The notes: generated by a model not told the origin, from the letters alone. A DNA stretch of 64,000 nucleotides from Lycium barbarum (GCF_019175385.1 NC_083341.1:91228321-91292320), one strand, 5' to 3'; positions 37,581 through 50,083 are shown, counted from the first letter of the stretch. A program made the numbers and translations.

Positions 37581-39837
37581 TATCACGACCTAATTTGGTT
37601 AAGCCGTGCGGGCACTTACATTTCCACCTCGGTAAGCGAACCCTCAACTCAACGAAAGTAAACACATAAATAAATAAATCAATTTACGCGAAAGAGAATA
37701 ATCACGTAAGTCTTACGATACTATAATAGAATAGTGCGAAAATAAGGAAATACACCCAGGATCTGGTCTAATCCATACAAGAGCATCTAATGAAAAATAT
37801 ACAAGTCTGGAATATAATAATACATCAAATATGTCTATGTCTCAGAATAGGGAAAAGAAAGACATAATAAGAGGAGTCTTCAAGGCAGCGAACGTCTCAT
37901 GCTCACCCTTGAAACTCGAAGATGCACTGATGGCGACTATCAGCCACGAGAGATGGAAGCAGATTCAACCTGGAACTCTGCATTCATAAAAGAATGCAGC
38001 AATTATAGGTCAGTACAAAACCACAATACCGGTAGGTATCATCGGCCGACTAAGTATAGCTAACATAATTCAGACAATAAAGCAGGATAGGCAGATAAAT
38101 CAACAAGTAGAAGTCCAACACAAATCAGAATCAATTATTAGTGATCACCTAGGTTGAAGTATCTAAACCCAAATGTGCCAAGTCTCAATATATCAAATTC
38201 GAAATCAACAACACAAGTAAATCACCATATCATCACAATATAAGTCATAATGCACTGCAATGCAATGATATAAGAATGCAATGATGTGTACACATGTACT
38301 CCGGACGGAAGTATCGACGTCTCGGTAGCACAACCCATGGGGGACTCGTGAAGTCCATGTACTCACTCATCCACGATTCCAGGACAATCATAGGACATCA
38401 GAATCTCACATCACACAATCCACGATTCCGGGACAACCATCGAACATTGAACTACTCACATCACTCACACACAATCCACGATTCCGGGAGGACCATCGGA
38501 TATCGGACTACTCACATCACTCTCATGCAAACTAAGCTCAGTTCATCATAGTGTTTTATCAAGTATCAATAATGTATCAACAATATATCACGAGGGATGT
38601 GAATGCTTGCGATGTATGAGTCAACATGAATAATCAGATCAATATCACAAGTACCAAATATGGGTACGCCAACAATAACATGAAAGACTACACAAGTCAT
38701 ATAGAATACTATCCTCAAAATCAAATGCTAACAAGTGGGCTACCATAATATCACGAACAAGATATCTCAAAATTCTCCAATATCCACTACCACTATGCGA
38801 CCATCAAGCCCACAACAATAGGACAACTCAATCACAACACAACGGGGTGGCTAGCGCCGATCACACAATAGGGCCCAACCTAATACAATATCTAACCCAA
38901 CTTCATACCCGAAGGTTTACATGCTTTCTCCGACAATAAAATCTAAATATATGCTTCGCTACACAAAGTCTCACCAAGGGTAAGCCATAACCTACCTGCA
39001 TGGCCGAACAATAAACACCAACAATCACTCCTTAGATTTCCCTTTCCGCTGAGCCTCAAGATCAAGAAAGTCTAGGTATATTCAACATCTAGATTACAAA
39101 TCATGAAGATCGATACCTATATTGCTATCATTCACATTGGGTTAAAATGGGACCTACAAGGTCAAAACGAGAAACTCAAGGGTAAAATACCCAATTAAAC
39201 ACTAGGTGATCAAAACCCATCAACTAATTGCTAAATTAACTCAAAGATTCATTCAATTTCAAAATTCATGCAAAACCCCCCAATTTTAGGTATAAACCCT
39301 AACTTTTAGATTTAAGAATTCAACACTAATAATGGGAGATATATGATTAACAACCTTAGATACATCATAATCTAGCATAAACTCAATCAATTTCATCATT
39401 TAGAAGGCTAAATAGAATATCCATTAAACCCACTTTTACCTTCATCACTTAAGGAATTAACAAGGGAAAGGAATTCTAAGATGATTAGGAATAATGAATT
39501 AGCAAGAAGGTTAGGAGGACTTACCAACAAGAATCTTCTCCAAGAATCCTCTAGAATTGCTCCCAATATGAGCCACTTTCGGAATGGTATTAAATGATAT
39601 ACTAAGGGTTGTCAACACTTCATTTAATGAACTCACTGGCCGTCACCCGCTTCCGCGACACCAAGGCCGCTACAGCAGTCATGCCCAATTGGCAAGGACC
39701 GCTCTAGCGATAGGGTAACCGCTTCAACGGTACCACTGTCGCGGTGCTGGTGCCACCAAAGCGGGCACTAGACACCAGAAACTTCCCAAGTTTTCTCACT
39801 TCAACACGAATTTTTGACTAATTTTCGAGGCCATCTT
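37581..39837 (-). mobile_element. Solo LTR I, PBS-side part
   Basis: Inserted in LTR H with TSD ATTTC at 37576-37580 and 48983-48987. Its terminal dinucleotide is mutated (TATCACG instead of TGTCACG). It continues at 48568-48982 after element D. Total length is about 2.67 kb, similar to H. It carries AAACCCTAAC (telo-box-like) near 39292 and GC-rich palindromes at about 39640-39775. Confidence 0.9.
38365..38520. repeat. Minisatellite in LTR I
   Basis: Three units of about 50-57 bp containing ATCCACGATTCCGGGACAACCATCG and ACTACTCACATCAC. Confidence 0.85.
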
Positions 39838-42217
39838 TGTTACACCTCGGAAATTTTTCCGTACTTGTGTGATGAGTAGAACAATGAAGGACTTGAGTGT
39901 ATGGTGTTTTACTAAGTCGGGAATGGCTAATTTTGCATTTTTTGGAAATAATAAAGTTGCAGAAAATTTTTCTGCCAGTGGTCGTATATGACACTATACT
40001 GCCCGTAAAGTGATTTACGGACCGTATAGTGCAATCGTATTCCATCATTCCAAAAATCTCAACTTTCTGCCCAGCGTTGATATGGTTAAATACGACCCAG
40101 TTTACGGCCCGTAAACTGGTTTACGGACCGTAAACCAGGTCGTAAAGTGCCATAATCCTCAGCCAAACTTTCTGTTTCTTGGAATGCTTAAATACGTCCA
40201 CACTGGACGGGCCGTAAACTGCAATTTACGACCACTGTTCACCCGACGAGAATTCATTAAAGATCAAATTTTAGGATTATTAAAAGGGGCTAGGACTACA
40301 ATTCAGTTCATTATTCATCAACACAACTCAAGAAACCTCTAGAACATTCCAAATTATTCCTCCACAAGAATTCAAAAGAATCAAAGGGAATATCAAGATC
40401 ATCACCACTAAATTCATGAAAATAAGTGTAAGAACACATCAAAGGATATTCTAAATCAAGAAATTCTAAAGAAGGGTGGAACTAGGGTTTTGGCTAAGTG
40501 AAGAATTTCAACTCAAGGGTTGTTCAACCACTATCCAAGGTAAGTTTCATGATCATTCTATGTTGTTTGAAGTATTGAAAAGCTTAGACACTTGAAATGT
40601 TGAAGAACATAGAAATGGACCATTACTGAGTGAATATTTCCATAAATGAATGATAGTGGGATTGAATTATGAATGTTGAAGTGTTGTGAATACAAACACG
40701 TTGTAAATGATGCTTACATCATGAAACAAGCATTAAACGCATGAAAATGCAAGGACGAGTCATAAGGCTAATTATGAGGGAAATTGGAGAAAAATGCTGG
40801 ATTTTGCTAAATGTACGTAAACGACGATTGTTGATTTCGATATTGTGAGTAATGCTATGAATGTTGGGAGTTAATATAAAACAAGGAAAAAAATAATATA
40901 AACAAGAGAAGCGCTGTCCGACTTCTCCTAGAATTAGCGACGCATTCTTGTAGTTAGTATGCTAATGTTGATATGAATTCTTTATGAAGGTAACGACGCG
41001 ATATTGAAGGAGAACGAGTGAGTGATATCTTAGCTAAACGACCAAGGTATGTGAGGCTAGTCCCTTCTTTCTGATGGCATGAATCTTGTAGCACGAAATT
41101 CCTATTCTCTTCATGAGTTCTTGTAGTCCAAAAGGCTAAGAGTCTAACTCCTTAATGTCTATATAAGATGAGGAATACGATACGATGATGCTAGTATAAT
41201 GATGATGTTAATTATCGCTTACACTCACCTTATGTACTAGTTCCTTCAAGGTGAGGCAGAGTATCAATAGTTGTTCCATAATGGAATCGGGGGATCACGA
41301 CCTTACGTCACCCCGATAGAGTAAAGTTGATCTTGAGCCTTATGCATGTATTACAATGAGATAAGTATTTTATGATGAGTATATTATTATTATGAGCATT
41401 TTATGATAAGCATGACATGAGCATTTCACACCGTGCCTAGTTGGCCGGGCAGTCACCGCCAAGGCGGGCAGCTATACGGATACACCATGACCTTCGGGCA
41501 TGGGCAGACACCACTAGTGGGCGGCATGAGATGGTACCCCGGACGCGGGAGGCCTGGACGCGGGCTAATATTATTGATTATCACACCGTTCCGACATGGA
41601 CGAGCAACTTGCACATGATGCATATATGTTATGAGGATGAGTATGAGTAAGATGGCACGCATGATTTCCTTTATGATTATCAGACAGATCCAGATATTTC
41701 ATGTTGATGTTATCACTATATTGTTGATGTTTTCTTTCATTATTTATGCTTCTCATACTCAGTACAACATCCGTACTGACGTCCTTTCTTCGGACGCTGT
41801 GTTCATGCCCACAGGTAGACAGAGAGGAGAGCTTGGCCCAGATCCTCAGTAACAGTCAGCTGGTTGAAAGCACTCCATCGTCCGGAGGTGCATAGGATTA
41901 TCCTTTTGGTATATAGGTATATTTTGGGCACGACGGAGTCTTGTTCCGTCCATGTATATACAGTATGTTAGTAGAGGCTCGTAGATACGCAGTGTGGGCT
42001 AGATGGTCTCACAAGACGTTTTCATATGCGTGTATATTATTTTGATGGCCGAAAGGCAATTGTATATAAAGTATTTATGTTTGTTTAATTATGATTTTCC
42101 TACAACTGGTATGTAAATTGATAAAAGACTATTAAATGAGCAAGATAAGTAGTAGAGTTAGCGGTGCTCGGTAACTAGCTCCGGGTACCCGTCGCGGCCC
42201 CTAGCTGGGTCGTGACA
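39838..42217 (+). mobile_element. 5' LTR of element D
   Basis: 2380 bp, TGTTACACCTCGG...GTCGTGACA, left TSD ATCTT (39833-39837). A cluster of TTTACGGNCCGTAAA palindromes lies at about 40000-40250, a TATA-like ATTATTAAAAGGGG near 40276, a splice donor CCAAG/GTAAGTTT at 40541, a GC-rich stretch at 41430-41570 and the two-hairpin module at 41759-41796. Confidence 0.95.
40000..40250. repeat. Palindrome cluster in element D U3
   Basis: CAGTTTACGGCCCGTAAACTG at 40098-40118 is a perfect inverted repeat, followed by GGTTTACGGACCGTAAACC and more TTTACGG/CCGTAAA half-sites. In the 3' LTR (about 46340-46580) one palindrome is collapsed and another half-site pair is extra, yet both LTRs total 2380 bp. 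Confidence 0.8.
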
Positions 42218-42419
42218 GAAGTGGTATCAGAGCAGTTCGTCCTAGGAAGTGTCTACGAGCCATGTCTAGTAGAGTCTTGTTTATAGTGTGTTGCGCGCCA
42301 CGCTAATAAACAAGAGGCTACAGGGCATTTAGGAAAATTACCATCCTTCTTCTCATGAAATCGTGCGATAGAGCCATGCTTAGGATTATGTTATTCCTAA
42401 AAGTGCGTTATGGTTTCAG
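40541..42419 (+). other. Candidate intron from LTR leader to gag (element D)
   Basis: Donor CCAAG/GTAAGTTT at 40541; candidate acceptor GCGTTATGGTTTCAG ends at 42419, three bases before the gag ATG at 42423. Same layout as in element B. Inference from site position only. Confidence 0.45.
42222..42233 (+). other. Primer-binding site of element D
   Basis: TGGTATCAGAGC, four bases after the LTR, extended by AG. Leader hairpin at 42278-42312. Confidence 0.93.
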
Positions 42420-42422
42420 AAA

Positions 42423-44975
42423 ATGCCGCCAAAAGGAAAAGCTACAGCTTCCCAGAAGGGCAAAGCTACGACAAAGAGGCAGGCGGAAAGAGAGCCTCCG
42501 ACAAATGTAGAGGAAAGCGAATCGCAAAGTGAGGTCGCGCCCAATGTAGAAGAGCAGGGAGGAGCCTCTGCTCCGATTCCTCCACCGGGTGCTTCGGCTC
42601 AACAAGTGTCTGAGGCCATCCATTTATTGACATAATTGGTTGCCGCTCAGGCACAACGACAGGATGCGGGTCCAAGGGATCGTTCAGCTAGTACGAGAGC
42701 CCGTGACTTTATGGCCTTAAATCCTCCGGAATTCTTTGGGTCAAAGCCAGATGAGGATCCGCAAAGCTTTATTGATGAGATGTTGAGGACTTTAGAGATT
42801 ATCCATGCTTCCGAGACCGAATCCGTGGAGTTGGCTTCTTATAGACTCCGCGATGTGGCGGTGTTATGGTATAAGAATTGGGTGATAACCAGAGGAGAAA
42901 ATGTTCCACCTCCCGTGTGGCAATAGTTTGTAGATGCCTTTATTCGTCACTACTTGCCACCCGAAGTCCGCCGAGCTAGAGCGGACAAGTTCCTGAATTT
43001 AAAGCAAAGGGGTATGAGTGCCCGAGAGTATAGCATGCAATTCAACTCATTGGCTCGATATGCTCCGACTATGGTGGCCGACATGGGAGACAGAATCTAT
43101 AGATTTGTGAGTGGTCTGGGGCCACATTTGTACAGAGATTGTTTGACGGCCTCCTTGCAAGACGGGATGGATATTTCCCGGATACAGGCCCATGCTCAAA
43201 ATCTCGAGGAACGACAACGACAGCAAAGAAATGATCGTGATGGTGACAGAAGACAAGGTAAGAGGGCTAGATCTATGGGAGAGAGCAGTGAGTATAGAGA
43301 GGGATCGAGACAGACACATCCCAGGCACTCAGGTCAGTCCGCGACTAGTGCGCCTCCCAGATTCTCAGACAGGAGGTTCGATCGCTCTTTCCAGTCAGGG
43401 CAGGGTCAGAGTTCGAAGGCCCCAAGTTCTCAGTATCAGGGAGATTTTAGTCAGAGGAGACCTCCAGTACCGCGGTGTAGCCAGTGTGGCAAATTACATT
43501 CCGGACGGTGTCGTCAGGGTTCGGATGCTTGTTATGCTTGCGGGCAAGTTGGTCACATGATGAGAGAATGCCCCTCAGCGAGAGATAGAGCTGGGACTCA
43601 GCCTACAGGTTCAGCAGCAGGTTCTTCTTCAGCACGCCCGACAGCACAGACTCCTCAGACTACAGCGGGTAGAGGCAGAGGTAGAGGGGGAGCATCTACT
43701 TCAGATGCTGTTCAGCCCCGTGTGTATGCTTTAGCTGGGCGACAGGATCTCGAGTCTTCCCCAGATGTTGTCACAGGTACCCTGACTATATTTTTCCGTG
43801 ACGTATATGCTCTGATTGATCCAGGTTCTACCTTTTCATATATTACTCCATATATCGCTGATTGTGTTGGGGTGAGACCCGAGCCAATTAAACCTTTCGA
43901 AGTATTCACTCCGGTTGGTGATCCTGTAATAGCGCGGCAAGTATATAAGAACTGTGTAGTCATTATACGTGATCGTCAGACAAAGGCTGATTTGATTGAA
44001 CTTGAGATGATAGATTTTGACGTAATTATGGGTATGGACTGGTTGGCGTCATGCTATGCTAATGTTTGTTGCCGGACAAAGGTAGTTCGATTCAAATTTC
44101 CGGGAGAGCCCATACTCGAGTGGAAGGGCAATACAGTTTCCCCAAAGGGTAGGTTTATTTCCTACCTTAAGGCGAGAAAGATGATAGCCAAGGGTTATAT
44201 TTGTCATCTAGTTCGGGTTCATGACACGGAAGCGGAAGTGCCAACTTTCCAGTCTGTCCCGGTAGTGAATGAATTCCCAGATGTGTTTCCCGACGAGTTA
44301 CCAGGCCTTCCTCCAGAAAGGGAAATCGATTTTGCTATTGATGTAGTACCCAACACCGAGCCTATTTCTATTCCTCCCAATCGAATGGCTCCAGCAGAGT
44401 TGAAAGAGATAAAGGCACAGTTGAAAGACTTACTCGAGAAGGGTTTTATTAGACCCAGTTCAACACCGTGGGGAGCACCGGTCTTGTTCGTGCGAAAGAA
44501 AGATGGGTCGCTACGAATGTGTATCGATTATAGACAGTTGAACAAGGTGACTGTGAAGAACAGATATCCCCTTCCCAGAATCGACGACTTGTTCGATCAA
44601 TTACAAGGTGCTAAGTGGTTTTCTAAGATAAACCTAAGATCGGGTTATCATCAAGTGAGGATCAGAGAAGAAGACATTCCCAAGACAGCCTTCAGAACGA
44701 GGTACGGCCATTACGAGTTCCGAGTGATGTCGTTTGGGTTGACAAACGCCCCGGCGGTGTTCATGAATTTAATGAATAATGTGTTCAGGCCGTTCTTGGA
44801 TCTTTTTGTGATAGTGTTTATCGACGATATCCTGGTATATTCTCGCACAGAGTCAGAACATGCAGATCATCTAAGAATTGTTCTTGGCATTCTTCGAGAT
44901 CGGGAATTGTATGCTAAGTTTTCGAAGTGCGAGGGAAGTATGATTCTATATGGGCGATCGTGGACAGGCTCATAA
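42423..44975 (+). pseudogene. Element D gag - protease - RT (broken)
   Basis: ATG 42423, MPPKGKATASQKGKA. The frame is constant but cut by TAA 42633-42635 and TAG 42924-42926 in gag. Gag core ([24 protein letters not shown]), zinc knuckle [14 protein letters not shown] (about 43530-43570), protease DPGST, RT fingers ([15 protein letters not shown]). The first RT catalytic Asp is Asn ([10 protein letters not shown], codon 44631-44633), while FIDDILVYS is kept. Just after KFSKCE, near 44933, the sequence jumps to mid-integrase, losing the RT thumb and connection, RNase H and the integrase finger. The frame then ends at TAA 44973-44975. Confidence 0.93.
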
Positions 44976-45976
44976 AAGTAGCTCATTTTCTCCCCGTCAG
45001 GACTACGTATTCAGCGGAAGACTATGCTAAATTGTATCTCAAGGAGATTGTACGACTTCATGGTATTCCTTTGGCCATTATCACGGATAGAGGGGCGCAG
45101 TTCACAGCCAAGTTCTGGAAGTCCTTTCAAGAATGTCTAGGTACTCGAGTCAAGCTCAGCACGGCGTTCCACCCACAGACCAACGGGAAAGCCGAGCGCA
45201 CTATTCAGACCTTAGAAGATATGCTACGAGCATGTGTGCTGGACTTCGATGGTAGTTGGGATGAGCATTTGCCTCTTATTGAATTTGCCTATAATAACAG
45301 CTATTATTCCAGTATCCAAATGGCTCCATATGAAGCCTTATACGGAAGAAAATGCAGATCTCCAATTGGATGGTTTGAAACCGGAGAAGTACAATTGATA
45401 GGCCCCGACTTGGTCCAACAAGCAGTTGAAAAGGTTAAAGTGATTCGAGACCGACTGTTAACGGCTCAAAGTCACCAAAAGTCTTATGCGGACAACCGCC
45501 GACGGGATTTAGAATTTCAAGCTAATGATTGGGTATTCCTGAAAGTTTCACCAATGAAGGGAGTAATGAGGTTCGGCAAAAAGGGGAAATTGAGTCCAAG
45601 ATACATTGGACCTTATCGAATCATCCGCAAGGTGGGAAGAGTAGCCTATGAGTTGGACTTGCCTTCAGAGCTCGAATCTGTACACCCAGTATTCCATGTT
45701 TCGATGCTCCGCAAGTGTATTGGAGACCCCACGAGGATTGTTCCGATTGATGATGTACAAGTGACAGAGAAGTTGACATACGAAGAAGTGCCCATTGCTA
45801 TTTTGGATAGACAAGTGCGAAGGCTTCGGAATAAAAAGGTTGCTTCAGTCAAAGTTCTGTGGCGGAACGATAATCGGGAAGAAATGACTTGGGAAGCGGA
45901 GGAGAAGATGAAATCTATATACCCCCATTTGTTCCAATCCCCAGAAGAGATTCAAGATGAGACGTCGACAATATGA
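44934..45976 (+). pseudogene. Element D integrase C-terminal two-thirds and chromodomain
   Basis: Starts at [13 protein letters not shown], immediately after the deletion junction and in a different frame from RT. The HHCC finger and first catalytic Asp are deleted; ITDRGAQF and GKAER (E kept, Q-A replaced by K-A) remain, as do GPY/F (IGPYRII) and the chromodomain tail (AILDRQVRRL to YPHLF). By comparison with element B, about 1.2 kb is missing. Confidence 0.92.
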
Positions 45977-46145
45977 GGTATGAATGTTTTAATTTTATGT
46001 TTTTGGTCGTGTATGGCCATAAATGTGTTGTTATTGTGATATAGCCCTGTGAGGCGATGATATTATGGGTCGTTGTGGTAAATTGGTAGTGCCAAATTAC
46101 AAAGGAAACTCTGGCAAAAAAAATTTCTAGAATCCCCGAGTGTCG

Positions 46146-46182
46146 AACATTCGAGGACGAATGTTCCAAAAGTGGGGAAGAA
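46146..46182 (+). other. Pre-PPT palindrome and polypurine tract of element D
   Basis: AACATTCGAGGACGAATGTT at 46146-46165, then AAAAGTGGGGAAGAA (46168-46182) up to the LTR start. The PPT has one T. Confidence 0.88.
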
Positions 46183-48562
46183 TGTTACACCTCGAAAAAT
46201 TTTCCGTACTTGTGTGATGAGTAGAACAATGAAGGACTTGAGTGTATGGTGTTTTACTAAGTCGGGAATGGCTAATTTTGCATTTTTTGGAAATAATAAA
46301 GTTGCAGAAAATTTTTCTGCCAGTGGTCGTTTATGGCACTATACGACCCGTAAAGTGATTTACGGACCGTATAATGCAATCGTATTCCATCATTCCAAAA
46401 ATCTCAACTTTCTGCCCAGCGTTGATATGGTTAAATACGACCCAGTTTACGGCCCGTAAACCAGGTCGTAAAGTGCCATAATCCTCAGCCAAACTTTCTG
46501 TTTCTTGGAATGCTTAAATACGTCCACAGTGGACGGGCCGTAAATCAGAATACGGTTCGTAAACTGCAATTTACGACCACTGTTCACCCGACGAGAATTC
46601 ATTAAAGATCAAATTTTGGGGTTATTAAAAGGGGCTTGGACTACAATTCAGTTCATTATTCATCAACACAACTCAAGAAACCTCTAGAACATTCCAAATT
46701 ATTCCGCCACAAGAATTCAAGAGAATCAAAGGGAATATCAAGATCATCACCACTAAATTCATGAAAATAAGTGTAAGAACACATCAAAGGATCTTCTAAA
46801 TCAAGAAATTCTAAAGAAGGGTGGAACTAGGGTTTTGGCTAAGTGAAGAATTTCAACTCAAGGGTTGTTCAACCACTATCCAAGGTAAGTTTCATGATCA
46901 TTCTATGTTGTTTGAAGTATTGAAAAGTTTAGACACTTGAAATGTAGAAGAACATAGAAATGGACCATTACTGAGTGAATATTGCCATAAATGAATGATA
47001 GTGGGATTGAATTATGAATGTTGAAGTGTTGTGAATACAAATACGTTGTAAATGATGCTTACATCATGAAACAAGCATTAAACGCATGAAAATGCAAGGA
47101 CGAGTCATAAGGCTAATTATGAGGGAAATTTGAGGAAAATGGTGGATTTTGCTAAATGTACGTAAACGACGATTGTTGATTTCGATATTGTGAGTAATGC
47201 TATGAATGTTGGGAGTTAATATAAAACATGGAAAAAAATAGTATAAACAAGAGAAGCGCTGTCCGACTTCTCCTAGAATTAGCGACGCATTCTTGTAGTT
47301 AGTATGCTAATGTTGATATGAATTCTTTATGAAGGTAACGACGCGATATTGAAGGAGAACGAGTGAGCGATATCTTAGCTAAACGACCAAGGTATGTGAG
47401 GCTAGTCCCTTCTTTCTGATGACATGAATCTTGTAGCACGAAATTCCTATTCTCTTCATGAGTTCTTGTAGTCCGAAAGGCTAAGAGTCTAACTCCTTAA
47501 TGTCTATATAAGATGAGGAATACGATACGATGATGCTAGTATAATGATGATGTTAATTATCGCTTACACTCACCTTATGTACTAGTTCCTTCAAGGTGAG
47601 GCAGAGTATCAATAGTTGTTCCATAATGGAATCGGGGGATCACGACCTTACGTCACCCCGATAGAGTAAAGTTGATCTTGAGCCTTATGCATGTATTACA
47701 ATGAGATAAGTATTTTATGATGAGTATATTATTATTATGAGCATTTTATGATAAGCATGATATGAGCATTTCACACCGTGCCTAGTTGGCCGGGCAGTCA
47801 CCGCCAAGGCGGGCAGCTATACGGATACACCATGACATTCGGGCATGGGCAGGCACCACTAGTGGGCGGCATGAGATGGTACCCCGGACGCGGGAGGCCT
47901 GGACGCGGGCTAATATTATTGATTATCACACCGTTCCGACATGGACGAGCAGCTTGCACATGATGCATATATGTTATGAGGATGAGTATGAGTAAGATGG
48001 AACGCATGATTTCCTTTATGATTATCAGACAGATCCAGATATTTCATGTTGATGTTATCATTATATTGGTGATGTTTTCTTTCATTGTTTATGCTTCTCA
48101 TACTCAGTACAACATCCGTACTGACGTCCTTTCTTCGGACGCTGTGTTCATGCCCACAGGTAGACAGAGAGGAGAGCTTGGCCCAGATCCTCAGTAACAG
48201 TCAGCTGGTTGAAAGCACTCCATCGTCCGGAGGTGCATAGGATTATCCTTTTGGTATATAGGTATATTTTGGGCACGACGGAGTCTTGTTCCGTCCATGT
48301 ATATACAGTATGTTAGTAGAGGCTCGTAGATACGCAGTGTGGGCTAGATGGTCTCACAAGACGTTTTCATATGCGTGTATATTATTTTGATGGCCGAAAG
48401 GCAATTGTATATAAAGTATTTATGTTTGTTTAATTATGATTTTCCTACAACTGGTATGTAAATTGATAAAAGAATATTAAATGAGCAAGATAAGTAGTAG
48501 AGTGAGCGGTGCTCGGTAACTAGCTCCGGGTACCCGTCGCGGCCCCTAGCTGGGTCGTGACA
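46183..48562 (+). mobile_element. 3' LTR of element D
   Basis: 2380 bp, TGTTACACCTCG...GTCGTGACA, then TSD ATCTT at 48563-48567. Very few differences from the 5' LTR apart from the palindrome region, which indicates a recent insertion. Two-hairpin module at 48104-48141. Confidence 0.95.
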
Positions 48563-48567
48563 ATCTT

Positions 48568-48982
48568 CTCACAAACCAAATACACAGGCACACATAAAAA
48601 CATGCTATGAATGTATTCATGGCCTCAGAATTCCCAATGGAGGTCTCGTTGACCGAGTCAACCCCCGATACCATAATTTCAACTTCCCAACCCAAGTCCC
48701 AAAATGCATCCGAGTGCATTGGGAACTGAACCACATATACCGACAAGTCCTAAACGACCATCCGGACCTCTTGGGATCTACGAATTTTCGAAAAAGATCC
48801 GTTTACTCAAAAGTCAACTTTGAGTCAACTCTTTTTCGCTTAAAGCCCAAATTTCACTAAAAGTCGCCTGAATCAAATCTAAACACCTCAGGAAGCATGT
48901 CAACAGTCCCCTCGGGTCCAAAGTGAGCTCGGGAAATGGGTCAAGACGGTAAAAAAAAATAACGACCAAACGGGTCGTTATA
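48568..48982 (-). mobile_element. Solo LTR I, U3-side end
   Basis: Continues LTR I after element D and ends AACGACCAAACGGGTCGTTATA. TSD ATTTC follows. It shares CCTCAGGAAGCATGTCAACA and CCCCTCGGGTC with LTR J. Confidence 0.9.
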
Positions 48983-48987
48983 ATTTC

Positions 48988-49135
48988 GCATCAAACATCA
49001 TAAATCTTGTATGATCACCTCAGGAATCGTACCACCCATCCCCGTGGGTCCAAATCATAATAATTAGTCTCAAGGAAAGGTCAATGAGGGTAAATGGGTT
49101 AAAAGTGCTATAACGACCAAACGGGTCGTTAATTA
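48988..49135 (-). mobile_element. Solo LTR H, U3-side end
   Basis: Remaining 148 bp of H after LTR I, ending AACGACCAAACGGGTCGTTAATTAA; the terminal CA is mutated. TSD AAACC at 49136-49140 matches 34885-34889. Confidence 0.85.
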
Positions 49136-49231
49136 AAACCATGCAGAACAAACCGAAAGACAGAAACTGAAATTAAAAGAGGTTCAGTTCGGTCAGTTTT
49201 TTCGATTTGAACCGAAATATGCCCAGCCCTA
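49136..49231 (-). mobile_element. Element K, hAT terminus
   Basis: Subterminal GTTCGGT/ACCGAA repeats, then the end GCCCAGCCCTA, the reverse of TAGGGCTGGGC and close to the TAGGGGTGGGC end of the MITE at 31990. The flanking GTGTTGAG (49232-49239) would be the TSD, but the other end is not in the window. Confidence 0.65.
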
Positions 49232-50083
49232 GTGTTGAGTGAACATTGGAAGTGGTAGTTGAAATCCACACGGCAAGCATTTCTTTAGTGGGTTCCAAAA
49301 GGAGTTTTGGATATAAATAAAAGAAAAATTGGCCCAAAAATTGGCAAATTAGTGTTGCAGAGAGAAAAACAAAAATCTCTTACAAATGATTAGGTCAATG
49401 ATGGCATAAGCTAACCTTCAGATTAATTTTTAGGGTAATGCTTGTATTGAACTAAGTGCCTACAAAATCAGTTGCAACCACTCCATGTGAGTTTTGGACC
49501 GAAAGATATCTTCTCACAAATTTGGCAAATTAAGCACAAGAGGATAGAAAAGTTTCTTTATAAGATACTTAGAAATCATAAAGGGTTACATGTTTATAGG
49601 TTAGCAACACAACGGGAGTGTGACTGAGTTTGAATGACTAAATATCACATTCTTATAGATGAGTTTCTCAAGAAAGGAGAGATAGGTCAAGAGCTATTCT
49701 TGTTTGAGATAAGGGGTCAAAACGTACAAGGATCACTTCATTCGAGAGGGAGTATTTTAACAGATGATGAGTTAGTTTCTCATCAACAACCTCCTTCATC
49801 ATCATATAAGAATGAAAGTAATCGTTTTGCATTTAGTAGAAATGACCAAATGGATCTTATTCCAAGTGGGAGCGAGACGATCATCGATCTTGTTCGAAGT
49901 GGGAGCTTGATGAATGTTCTTGATCCGAGTGGGAGCAATGTCGATCTAAATGGCAACAACGATGAATCACAAAATAGACATGGTTCTCGTAAAAAGACTC
50001 TCCTATAATGATTTGACATTGAAGGCAGTGAACTATTTATGATACCTCTACCAAACGAAAACAAGTCTAAAAATGTAAAAGAG
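49232..50083 (+). other. Flank of the copia remnant; no clear gene
   Basis: Sequence right of hAT element K. A 124-codon frame at 49634-50008 is serine/asparagine-rich and ends GSRKKTLL. It sits where the integrase-RT hinge of a copia polyprotein would be, so it may be a worn part of it. Nothing else recognised. Confidence 0.4.

Noticed and set aside
41433..41662. Overlapping frames at 41433-41662, repeated at 47778-48007
   Set aside because: They fall in the GC-rich part of the D LTR and are found once per LTR on both strands; no coding evidence.
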